NCBI GenBank assembly: GCA_009783865.1
Contig: WRCR01000284.1
Span: 1-5,637 of the forward strand
DNA: 5,637 bases
Direction: 5' to 3'
Source: Planctomycetaceae bacterium
Lineage (GTDB): Bacteria > Planctomycetota > Planctomycetia > Pirellulales > Thermoguttaceae
In this document: positions 1 through 5,637 of the stretch, in pieces
Numbering within the stretch: position 1 is the first letter of the stretch
Layout: every line of letters begins with the position of its first letter
Position numbers and translations under genes: made by a program
Notes under the pieces: model-generated
The model's database searches: none
What the model was told of the DNA's origin: nothing
What the model saw: only the letters and a program-made list of their open reading frames with translations

Positions 1-254
1 AACAAAAAAACACAAAAGGATAAAGAGTAAAAGTTGTTTTCATAGAAATCTAATGGGGGTAAAGGGCGAAAAATGTTAACGGACAGTTCCGCTCTATGGT
101 TTATGCTAAAATTGAATGAAATGAAATTCGACATGAAATTTATTTTTTTCAAAAAAAGTGTATCACAATTTTTCGTTGATTGCAATGAGTAGGATTAAAA
201 TCCCTGCTAAGAGAGCGAGAGTTTGAAAACGAAAAACAACCCTTTAACTAACAT
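1..254. other. AT-rich intergenic stretch, no gene supported
   Basis: This is the sequence downstream of the anti-sigma-type gene. It is clearly richer in A and T than the coding regions, and no reading frame in it looks like a protein. It contains two small symmetric elements. The first is a T7-C-A7 dyad at 143-157, preceded on the minus strand by a weak GTG/CAC stem. The second is an imperfect hairpin at 188-208. Either could help end leftward transcription, but neither is a textbook intrinsic terminator. A minus-strand ATG at 43-41 opens a frame that runs off the left edge with a hydrophobic beginning. It has no ribosome binding site and only 14 visible codons, so I do not call it. Confidence 0.6.
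188..208. repeat. Imperfect inverted repeat downstream of the anti-sigma-type gene
   Basis: The left arm AGTAGGATT (188-196) can pair with AATCCCTGCT (199-208) across a two-base spacer, with one bulged C and one G-T wobble. It begins about 47 bases past the stop codon of the leftward gene. It could fold in the 3' end of that transcript and protect or end it. No T-run follows it directly on either strand, so it does not meet the criteria for an intrinsic terminator. The two-base loop would also force the innermost pairs open. A chance match in AT-rich DNA is possible. Confidence 0.25.
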
Positions 255-767
255 CTACCGATAGAACGACCGAACCGAATTTTGACTCGCGGCATGGAAA
301 AAAAGTTTAACAATGTTTTTTCCATCTTTGTACGAATACTCGAATCTATTTACGGTTTGGCGTACCAGATGAATTCCCAGTCCGCCGACTGACCGGTCTT
401 CAATCGGAGCAGTTAACTTCGGCGGTAATGCGTCCATTGGATTAAATTCCTTGCCGGTATCAGACAAAATGAGAATTACAAGGTTGTCTTCTTTTTTCAG
501 TGAAAGAGAAACCAAGAGTTCTTTGTCCGCCGAGGACGGAGGCGTTTCGGAATGGAGACAGATATTAGAAAACAATTCGTCTATGCAGAGTTGCAGGTCA
601 AGCCAGCATTGCCTTGACAAGGAATTATTAACCGCCCACGCTTCGACAGCAAACATAATTTCCGCTTCTCTGGGACGCTCAGCGACAGTGCTGATAGATA
701 ACTCCGTTCCGGCACCTGCGGCATATTCAAATGATTCGGTCATTCTTCCCGTGGACATATTCAACAC
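255..767 (-). CDS. RsbW/SpoIIAB-like ATP-binding regulator (HATPase_c_2, anti-sigma factor type)
   Basis: This 170-residue cytoplasmic protein consists of one GHKL ATPase domain of the anti-sigma/serine-kinase type. The N-box is LQLCIDELFSNICLHS at about 58-73, with E64 and N68 in the usual E-x-x-x-N spacing for Mg-ATP binding. The G1 box is SDTGKEFNP at 102-110 (D103, G105). The G2 box is GGLGIHLV at 128-135, followed by the usual Y-x-x-x-G-x-N tail ending at N151. No histidine phospho-acceptor domain is present, so it is not a sensor kinase. In this family the protein binds a sigma factor or phosphorylates a STAS anti-antagonist. Neither partner, nor a PP2C phosphatase, is visible here, so its target is unknown. 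It lies 40 bp downstream of the UPF0210 gene on the same strand and is probably co-transcribed. The start is uncertain: GTG 767 is the longest, TTG 764 is possible, and ATG 758 is the first ATG. The only Shine-Dalgarno-like AGGA (774-771) lies 3, 6 and 12 bases from these respectively. Confidence 0.88.
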   Translation of the reverse strand: MLNMSTGRMTESFEYAAGAGTELSISTVAERPREAEIMFAVEAWAVNNSLSRQCWLDLQLCIDELFSNICLHSETPPSSADKELLVSLSLKKEDNLVILILSDTGKEFNPMDALPPKLTAPIEDRSVGGLGIHLVRQTVNRFEYSYKDGKNIVKLFFHAASQNSVRSFYR

Positions 768-770
768 ATA

Positions 771-774
771 TCCT
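771..774 (-). promoter_or_regulatory. Possible ribosome binding site of the anti-sigma-type gene
   Basis: AGGA on the minus strand sits just ahead of a cluster of possible starts (GTG 767, TTG 764, ATG 758). Its 3-base gap to GTG is short and its 12-base gap to ATG is long. It therefore shows where initiation occurs without settling which codon is used. It lies in the 40-bp gap after the UPF0210 stop codon, consistent with translation from a shared messenger. Confidence 0.4.
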
Positions 775-807
775 AACTTTCGTCAACAAATTGCACAGAT
801 AATATCC

Positions 808-2193
808 CTAATTTCCCAACGATTGCAGCGGTGCGGGAATACGCCCGCCGAAACGAACAAACTTTGAACTTGCGCCGACATTGCGGACTTCCAATACCGG
901 TGAAGCACCGAAAAGTCCGCCGAAACTAACAACATCCCCCGCTTTCGCTCCCGGAACCGGCACAAGCCGCGTCGCCGTTGTCTTATTGTTAATCACACCG
1001 ATTGCCATCTCATCGGCTATCAAAGCGGAAATTGTATCTGCCGGTGTAGCGCCGGGTATCAATATCATATCCAACCCGACGCTGCAAACCGCCGTCATCG
1101 CTTCAAGTTTTTCGATACTCAAATGTCCCTGCTGAACGGCATCGGCTAAACAGGAGTCCTCGGAAACCGGTATGAAGGCACCGCTCAAGCCGCCGACTGA
1201 ACTGGAAGCAAACAAGCCGCCTTTTTTCACGGCATCGTTTAACATCGCAACTGCTGCGGTGGAACCCGGTGCGCCGATTTGCGCAATTCCCAATGTTTTC
1301 AGGATTTCGCCGACACTATCGCCGACTGTCGGTGTGGGTGCCAGCGATAAATCGACAATACCGAATTCGGTGTTAAGTTTTTTAGCAACTTCCCGACCAA
1401 TCAATTCGCCGACGCGGGTGACACGAAAACTCGTTAGTTTGATTTCTTCTGCCAAGTCGCCCAGCGTAAGAATTTTTCCGTTTTGTTCCGCTGAAGCAAT
1501 ACGCCGCTGAAGTGCCGAGTTGACAACGCCGGGTCCGCTAACGCCGATGTTGATTGCCGCTTCGGGTTCGCCCGCTCCCATATAGGCACCAGCCATAAAC
1601 GGATTGTCTTCGGGAATGTTAGCAAACACCACGAGTTTCGCCGCACCGAAGCCCTGCCGGTCCTTAGTTTTCGCCGCAATTTCCAAGATAACGCGTCCGA
1701 GTTGTTCTATGGCATTGACGTTAATGCCTGCTTTTCGGGAAGCAACATTGATGGACGAGCAAATCCGTTTTGTTTGGGAAAGTACTTCAGGCAGTGAATC
1801 AATGACGATTTGCGCACCGGAGGAGATTCCTTTTTGAACCAAAGCAGAGAAGCCGCCGACGAAGTCAACTTTGCATTCTTCGGCGGCTTTGTCCAATGCT
1901 TGTGCTAATTGCAAGGCGGCGTGATAACCGTGTCCTGCCACAAGAGTTGCGGCAGGCGAAACCGCTAGACGTTTATTGGTAACGGGGATGCCGTATTTTT
2001 CGCCGACTTCGTTGCAGACGGCTACGAGGTTTCTTGCGCGGTCTAAAACTTTGTTATAGACCTTACGGCACATGGTATCGGCATTGGGAGCGGCGCAGTC
2101 GTTCAAATTGAGAGCGAGCGTCACGGCGCGGACATCCAGATGCTCATTGTGGAGCATACGGATGGTCGAAAGTATTTCGTCTGTTTGAAGCAT
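808..2193 (-). CDS. UPF0210 / DUF711 'PFL family' protein, function unknown
   Basis: This 461-residue protein matches the UPF0210 (DUF711) family over its whole length, from an opening of the MLxxDEILxTIRM type to the family's GGRIPAPLQS-like ending at 449-458. Conserved blocks visible in order are DFVGGFSALVQKG (110-122), CSSINVASRKAGIN (145-158), FANIPEDNPFMAGA (190-203), NIGVSGPGVV (215-224), FGIVDLSLAPTPTVGDSVG (277-295), GGLSGAFIPVSEDS (334-347) and a C-terminal block from CSVGLDMI to NNKTTATR (370-409). Databases call it 'PFL family' because of structural resemblance to pyruvate formate-lyase, but I see no glycyl-radical motif and no reaction is established to my knowledge. No signal peptide or membrane segment is apparent, so it is probably cytoplasmic. 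The start ATG 2193 fits the family N-terminus, though no Shine-Dalgarno precedes it. In many bacteria an ACT-domain protein (UPF0237) sits beside this gene; here that place is taken by the anti-sigma-type gene downstream and by divergent glutamine synthetase upstream. Confidence 0.95.
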   Translation of the reverse strand: MLQTDEILSTIRMLHNEHLDVRAVTLALNLNDCAAPNADTMCRKVYNKVLDRARNLVAVCNEVGEKYGIPVTNKRLAVSPAATLVAGHGYHAALQLAQALDKAAEECKVDFVGGFSALVQKGISSGAQIVIDSLPEVLSQTKRICSSINVASRKAGINVNAIEQLGRVILEIAAKTKDRQGFGAAKLVVFANIPEDNPFMAGAYMGAGEPEAAINIGVSGPGVVNSALQRRIASAEQNGKILTLGDLAEEIKLTSFRVTRVGELIGREVAKKLNTEFGIVDLSLAPTPTVGDSVGEILKTLGIAQIGAPGSTAAVAMLNDAVKKGGLFASSSVGGLSGAFIPVSEDSCLADAVQQGHLSIEKLEAMTAVCSVGLDMILIPGATPADTISALIADEMAIGVINNKTTATRLVPVPGAKAGDVVSFGGLFGASPVLEVRNVGASSKFVRFGGRIPAPLQSLGN

Positions 2194-2239
2194 TTAGTTT
2201 TGATGGTTAGGAAAGTTTTCTCACGTTTATATGTAAGAT

Positions 2240-2267
2240 ATTATGTACAATTTCCCGTGATATACAA
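2240..2267 (-). promoter_or_regulatory. Candidate sigma-70-type promoter for the UPF0210 operon
   Basis: On the minus strand, TTGTAT (2267-2262) and CATAAT (2245-2240) are separated by 16 bases. The -10 box matches the consensus in five of six positions; the -35 box is weak. The start of transcription would fall near 2233, giving a leader of about 40 bases before ATG 2193. The region is AT-rich enough that such boxes can arise by chance. Confidence 0.35.
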
Positions 2268-2289
2268 GTGTCTCTCTGTTAGCGTAGAC

Positions 2290-2304
2290 GTATTTCAGAA
2301 ATAC
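2290..2304. promoter_or_regulatory. Perfect 15-bp dyad, possible operator
   Basis: GTATTTC-A-GAAATAC is a perfect inverted repeat with 7-base arms around a single central base, which is the shape of a site for a dimeric DNA-binding protein. It stands in the middle of the divergent gap. Its centre (2297) is about 64 to 65 bases upstream of both predicted transcription starts, a distance typical of activator sites. I cannot assign it to a known regulator. It does not match the NtrC pattern (TGCACC-N5-GGTGCA) or the NtcA pattern (GTA-N8-TAC) that I know for nitrogen genes: its GTA and TAC ends are 9 bases apart, not 8. Confidence 0.45.
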
Positions 2305-2327
2305 AGTAATCCTGCGCAGTGTTGACC

Positions 2328-2355
2328 TTGTGTTTCCTGAATTCTCCGCTATACT
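2328..2355 (+). promoter_or_regulatory. Candidate promoter for the glutamine synthetase gene
   Basis: TATACT at 2350-2355 matches the -10 consensus in five of six positions. A weak TTGTGT (2328-2333) lies 16 bases upstream; a better-looking TTGACC (2322-2327) is 22 bases upstream, which is too far for standard spacing. A promoter with a strong -10 and a poor -35 would suit activation by a protein at the dyad upstream. Transcription would start near 2362, after GTG 2330 and ATG 2357, which supports GTG 2402 as the translation start. Confidence 0.35.
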
Positions 2356-2387
2356 CATGGGAAGCGTCAAACTAAATCTCTTTATCT

Positions 2388-2391
2388 GGAG
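2388..2391 (+). promoter_or_regulatory. Ribosome binding site deciding the GSIII start
   Basis: GGAG ends 10 bases before GTG 2402. Neither of the longer in-frame alternatives (GTG 2330, ATG 2357) has a purine-rich site in front of it. This favours the shorter protein, whose N-terminus also has the usual length for the family. Confidence 0.5.
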
Positions 2392-2401
2392 CCGAATATC
2401 C

Positions 2402-4567
2402 GTGAGTAATGTCCGCCGTGAAACACTCGTCAAAATTGCTGCCGACCCAAATTCCGACGGCACCCCCTTCGATGCTAAAACCGCCGACCTGAAATCGTTC
2501 TTCGGTAATCACGTCTTCAACGAAAAAGTCCAGCGCGAAGTTCTGCCGGAAAAGATTTTCGAGTCCTTTCAGGAAACAATCAAAAATTCACGAACACTTG
2601 ATATAGACATCGCCGATGTCGTTGCACAAGCAATGTACGAATGGGCAATCAAACACGGTGCAACTCACTTCACGCATTGGTTTCAGCCGCTCACCGGAAG
2701 TACTGCCGAAAAGCATGATTGTTTCATTCTGCTGGACGGTCATGGAAAAGCAATCGCTCAATTCTCCGGCAGCGACCTTGCCCGCGGAGAACCCGACGCT
2801 TCCTCGTTTCCTTCCGGCGGTCTGCGGGCAACCTTTGAAGCACGCGGGTATACCGCCTGGGACCCGACTTCACCAGCGTTTATTTACCGGCATAAAAACG
2901 GAAGCACTCTCGTTATTCCGACTGTATTTCTCGGCTGGAAAGGCGAAGCACTCGATATGAGAACGCCGCTGTTGCGCGCAACAGCCGCTCTTGAAAAACA
3001 AGCACTTCGCGTTTTGAAACTTTTCGGAAACACTGCGCCGAAACATGTTTTTTCGACTATGGGGGCGGAACAAGAGTACTTTCTAGTTGACCGCCGGCTT
3101 GCCGCTTTGCGTCCCGACCTCTTGATTACCGGACGCACGCTTTTCGGGGCAAAACCGCCGAAAGGACAGGAACTCGAAGACAATTACTTCGGCTCAATAC
3201 CGGAACGTGTCATCTGTTTTATGACTGAAGTTGAGTATGAACTTGCGCTGCTCGGTGTTCCAGCAAGAACGCGTCATAATGAAACCGCACCGGCACAGTT
3301 TGAGATTGCCCCGCTCTTTGAACCGGCAACTCTGGCGGCTGACCATCAGATGCTCATCATGCAAACGCTTCGCAGTGTTGCAACACGGCATGGTTTCGTT
3401 TGTTTGCTTCACGAAAAGCCGTTTGCGGGCATCAACGGTTCGGGAAAACATAATAACTGGTCGATGATGACCGACACCGGCGAAAACTTGTTTGAACCCG
3501 GTGATACGCCGGTTAATAACGCTCAATTTTTGTTTTTCACAACGGCGGTTATTCGGGCGGTACATCTTTACGGCGATTTGTTGCGGACAAGCATCAGCGG
3601 GGCGGGAAATGACCACCGTCTCGGCGCAAACGAAGCACCGCCGGCAATCATCAGTATATTCTTCGGCGGCGGTTTGAGCGAAATCTTTGAAGGATTTGCA
3701 GCCGGTAATACTCCAAAAAATGTTAAGAGCAAGTTGTCTCCGATTGAAATCGGTGTTTCGCAACTGCCCCCGATAACGCGGCACAGCGGCGACCGCAACC
3801 GCACGAGTCCTTTTGCTTTCACGGGCAACAAGTTTGAATTCCGTGCAGTCGGTTCGAGTCAGAACCCTGCTTATTCCACGACTGTTCTTAACACTGCTGT
3901 TGCGGAGTCACTGGATTACCTTGCGGGCAAACTTGAAGCCGCACTCGGCAAAGGCAAAGAGTTTAACGCTGCCGTTCAGGAAGTAATTATCGAAACGGTC
4001 AAGAAACACAAAGCAATCTTGTTTGACGGCAACTGTTATTCCGATGAGTGGAAAATGGAAGCGGCGAAACGCGGCTTGCCGAATTTGGTCTCGACTGTCG
4101 ATTGCCTGCCGCTCATCAACAGTGAAAAAGCGGTCGAATTGTTCTCGAAATACGGCGTTTATACCAAAATTGAGAGCGACAGTCGGCACGAAATTTATTC
4201 CGATGCGTATGCAAAGGTCATTCAAATCGAAGCGGATACGGCAGTAGAAATTGCCAAGACGCAGATTTTACCGGCAGCGTTGAGTTACAAGAAACTTCTT
4301 ATGGTGACCGCAACAACGAAGGTGCAGAAGGAATTGCTTGCTGGTCTCGATAAGTTAATTGACGAGTTGATTGAAAAAATCGCAATACTTAAAAATGCTC
4401 TCGGCAAAGTACCGGAAGACGACGCGCAGAAAGCGGCGGAATATCATCATGAAAATATGCTGCCCTGTATGACTTTGCTGCGTGAGACGGTGGACGCATT
4501 GGAAACAATAGTAGATGACGATTTGTGGCCTCTGCCGACTTACACGGAATTATTGTTTGCGCGGTAG
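2402..4567 (+). CDS. glnN: Glutamine synthetase type III (GSIII)
   Basis: It makes glutamine from glutamate, ammonia and ATP in the cytoplasm; GSIII enzymes form large dodecamers. From GTG 2402 it has 721 residues, close to the usual 700-730, and it ends with the family's WPLPxYxELLF motif. In order: a GSIII N-terminal domain with HGATHFTHW at 85-93; the GSIII signature FPSGGLRATFEARG from 136; GAEQEYF at 221-227, with likely metal ligands E223 and E225; TRHNETAPAQFE from 290, with E294; NGSGKHNNW at 345-353 (substrate-binding loop); GNDHRLGANEAPPA from 402, with R406; DRNRTSPFAF from 464; and KFEFRAVGSSQ with E479 and R481. All expected active-site blocks are present, so it should be active. 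The GSI adenylylation-site region is absent, as is normal for type III. GTG 2402 is preferred over GTG 2330 and ATG 2357 because of the GGAG upstream and the family's N-terminal length. The next gene follows after 22 bp on the same strand. Confidence 0.97.
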   Translation: MSNVRRETLVKIAADPNSDGTPFDAKTADLKSFFGNHVFNEKVQREVLPEKIFESFQETIKNSRTLDIDIADVVAQAMYEWAIKHGATHFTHWFQPLTGSTAEKHDCFILLDGHGKAIAQFSGSDLARGEPDASSFPSGGLRATFEARGYTAWDPTSPAFIYRHKNGSTLVIPTVFLGWKGEALDMRTPLLRATAALEKQALRVLKLFGNTAPKHVFSTMGAEQEYFLVDRRLAALRPDLLITGRTLFGAKPPKGQELEDNYFGSIPERVICFMTEVEYELALLGVPARTRHNETAPAQFEIAPLFEPATLAADHQMLIMQTLRSVATRHGFVCLLHEKPFAGINGSGKHNNWSMMTDTGENLFEPGDTPVNNAQFLFFTTAVIRAVHLYGDLLRTSISGAGNDHRLGANEAPPAIISIFFGGGLSEIFEGFAAGNTPKNVKSKLSPIEIGVSQLPPITRHSGDRNRTSPFAFTGNKFEFRAVGSSQNPAYSTTVLNTAVAESLDYLAGKLEAALGKGKEFNAAVQEVIIETVKKHKAILFDGNCYSDEWKMEAAKRGLPNLVSTVDCLPLINSEKAVELFSKYGVYTKIESDSRHEIYSDAYAKVIQIEADTAVEIAKTQILPAALSYKKLLMVTATTKVQKELLAGLDKLIDELIEKIAILKNALGKVPEDDAQKAAEYHHENMLPCMTLLRETVDALETIVDDDLWPLPTYTELLFAR

Positions 4568-4589
4568 CGGGAATTAGAAAGACGGCATT

Positions 4590-5637
4590 ATGAAAATCAA
4601 CCAGATTATCCGTTATGCAGCATATCTGACAGCGGCGGTCTTTGCCGTTTTGTTTGCGGTATCGGCTTTCGGATTGATTATGTCAATACACTTGCTCGGT
4701 TCGCAGGATTTATCTGCCGGTAATAACCGCAATCCTTTCGCTTTTGCTCTGCGTGTTCCTGTTGAACAGACAAAACAAGACGATAATGTACCATACGTAC
4801 CGATTGAAGGTGAATTGACAAGGGGCGAAGAATGTGACAATTTCAAACCCAGTATAACCGGAAGTTGGTCGCAATTTCGCGGCGATTTTTTCGATGCGGT
4901 TTATCGACTGGAAGACGGTATCCGTATCAAGAAAACATTTTCCGATGAGAATAAACCGCCGCAACTTTGGTCGCTGCCGCTCGGCGAGGGCTTTGCCGCT
5001 CCCGCTATAAGAAACGGCAGAGTATATCTGCTGGATTACGATATGGAAAATTTCCGCGATGCGCTGCGCTGTCTTTCCTTTGAAAACGGAAAAGAAATTT
5101 GGCGGTTTTCCTATCCGGTAAAAATCAAAAAGAATCACGGAATGTCCCGCACAATTCCGGCGGTATCCGATAAGTATTGCGTTTCGCTTGGACCGAAATG
5201 TCACGTCCTTTGTGTTGACGCAATGACGGGTGAGAAAAAATGGTTCATCGATTTGCAGCATACTTTCGGAACAACGGAACCGGAATGGTACGCGGGGCAA
5301 TGCCCGTTTATCGTCACCGAAAAAGACGGCAGCGAGTCGGTGATTATCGCACCTGCTGGTACCGATGTTCTGTTGTTTTCCCTCGATTGCGAAACCGGCA
5401 ATGAACGCTGGAGAACGCCGAATCCTTTCGGATGGACGATGACGCACGCTTCGGTAATGCCGATGAAACTGGATGACGGTCGGCATACCTACGTTTATTT
5501 CGGTAAAGGCGGTGTTGTCGGCGTTGATGCCGAGAACGGAAACATTCTCTGGGATACAACGGATTGGCGGATTGAAATCGCAACTTGTCCTTCACCGGTT
5601 CCTTTGCCGAACAATCGGATTTTCTGCTGCGGCGGTT
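4590..5637 (+). CDS. Membrane-anchored PQQ-like beta-propeller repeat protein (3' end outside window)
   Basis: The frame is open from ATG 4590 to the window edge (349 codons seen, no stop). Residues 1-9 carry K and R, and about 10-36 form one hydrophobic helix, which looks like an uncleaved N-in anchor placing the rest outside the cytoplasm. A polar, probably flexible linker follows (about 37-90). Then comes WSQFRGD (93-99), resembling the opening of planctomycete PQQ-repeat proteins. Four repeat tails of the type G-x-x-x-W or close to it end at W171, W218, W274 and W321, spaced 47, 56 and 47 residues apart, each giving one blade of a propeller. More blades should follow, since such propellers usually have seven or eight. 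The fold resembles BamB and quinoprotein dehydrogenases, but nothing here shows a bound PQQ cofactor or catalysis; a binding or scaffold role in the periplasm is an inference. It begins 22 bp after the glnN stop with only a weak AGAAAGA (4576-4582) as ribosome site, and is probably transcribed with glnN. Confidence 0.88.
   Translation, partial: MKINQIIRYAAYLTAAVFAVLFAVSAFGLIMSIHLLGSQDLSAGNNRNPFAFALRVPVEQTKQDDNVPYVPIEGELTRGEECDNFKPSITGSWSQFRGDFFDAVYRLEDGIRIKKTFSDENKPPQLWSLPLGEGFAAPAIRNGRVYLLDYDMENFRDALRCLSFENGKEIWRFSYPVKIKKNHGMSRTIPAVSDKYCVSLGPKCHVLCVDAMTGEKKWFIDLQHTFGTTEPEWYAGQCPFIVTEKDGSESVIIAPAGTDVLLFSLDCETGNERWRTPNPFGWTMTHASVMPMKLDDGRHTYVYFGKGGVVGVDAENGNILWDTTDWRIEIATCPSPVPLPNNRIFCCGG

Larger units (their letters stand above)
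2194..2401. promoter_or_regulatory. Divergent promoter region between UPF0210 and glutamine synthetase genes
   Basis: This gap of about 208 bp separates two genes transcribed away from each other, so it must hold both promoters unless one lies further away. It is more AT-rich than the genes. It contains a minus-strand promoter candidate (2240-2267), a perfect 15-bp dyad (2290-2304), a plus-strand promoter candidate (2328-2355) and a ribosome binding site for the glutamine synthetase (2388-2391). The plus-strand frame stays open upstream from GTG 2330, but I read this part as untranslated. Confidence 0.6.

Noticed and set aside
1..43. Minus-strand frame from ATG 43-41 running off the left edge with a hydrophobic start, resembling a signal peptide
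   Set aside because: Only 14 codons are visible, there is no ribosome binding site in front, and the AT-rich composition alone gives phenylalanine- and threonine-rich translations.
768..807. Possible terminator or promoter between the two leftward genes
   Set aside because: The 40-bp gap contains no stem with a T-run and no convincing promoter boxes, only a possible AGGA ribosome site, so it fits an operon junction.
451..867. 138-residue plus-strand open frame antisense to the anti-sigma-type gene and the end of UPF0210
   Set aside because: It overlaps two genes supported by family motifs, shows no recognisable domain, and is the expected shadow of their codon pattern.
808..2193. Pyruvate formate-lyase activity suggested by the 'PFL family' name
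   Set aside because: I see no C-terminal glycyl-radical motif and no adjacent activating radical-SAM enzyme; the name reflects fold resemblance only.
2228..2250. Imperfect inverted repeat TTATATGTAA / TTATGTACAA in the divergent gap
   Set aside because: Only 7 of 10 positions pair and the sequence is AT-rich, so chance is a sufficient explanation; it also overlaps the minus-strand -10 candidate.
3194..3784. 196-residue minus-strand open frame inside glutamine synthetase
   Set aside because: It is entirely antisense to the most conserved part of GSIII, is rich in Arg, Cys and Phe as typical for shadow frames, and has no domain.
4710..5486. 258-residue minus-strand open frame opposite the propeller protein gene
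   Set aside because: The plus strand encodes a clear anchor, WSQFRGD motif and four regularly spaced propeller repeats; the antisense translation has no comparable pattern.

Overview
The window carries four protein-coding genes in two divergent pairs. The two pairs are separated by a regulatory gap of about 210 bp. I see no rRNA, tRNA, CRISPR array, insertion sequence or phage gene. The reading frames are intact. The three genes whose ends are visible all stop with TAG at or near their families' usual C-terminus, so TAG is an ordinary stop codon here.

Leftward (minus-strand) pair: a complete UPF0210/DUF711 'PFL family' protein of unknown function (808-2193), followed after a 40-bp gap by a short HATPase_c_2 / RsbW-like anti-sigma-type ATP-binding protein (255-767). 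Positions 1-254 are AT-rich and show no supportable gene. Rightward (plus-strand) pair: a complete type III glutamine synthetase, GlnN (best start GTG 2402, stop 4567), then after 22 bp a membrane-anchored PQQ-like beta-propeller protein (4590 onward) that runs off the right edge.

The organism is most likely a bacterium of the PVC group, probably Planctomycetota. The main clue is the 'WSQFRGD' opening of the propeller protein, which resembles the W-x-Q-F-R-G signature of the many PQQ-repeat proteins in planctomycetes. Type III glutamine synthetase and mid-range base composition fit but are not diagnostic. This assignment is an inference from composition and family habit, not from a phylogenetic marker.

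The genes are mostly housekeeping or accessory metabolism: ammonium assimilation (GSIII), an unassigned conserved protein, a partner-switching type regulator and an envelope propeller protein. The most interesting non-coding feature is a perfect 15-bp dyad (2290-2304) in the divergent gap. It lies almost equidistant from the two best candidate promoters and could be a shared operator. I did not find convincing evidence of a novel defence, mobile or biosynthetic system.
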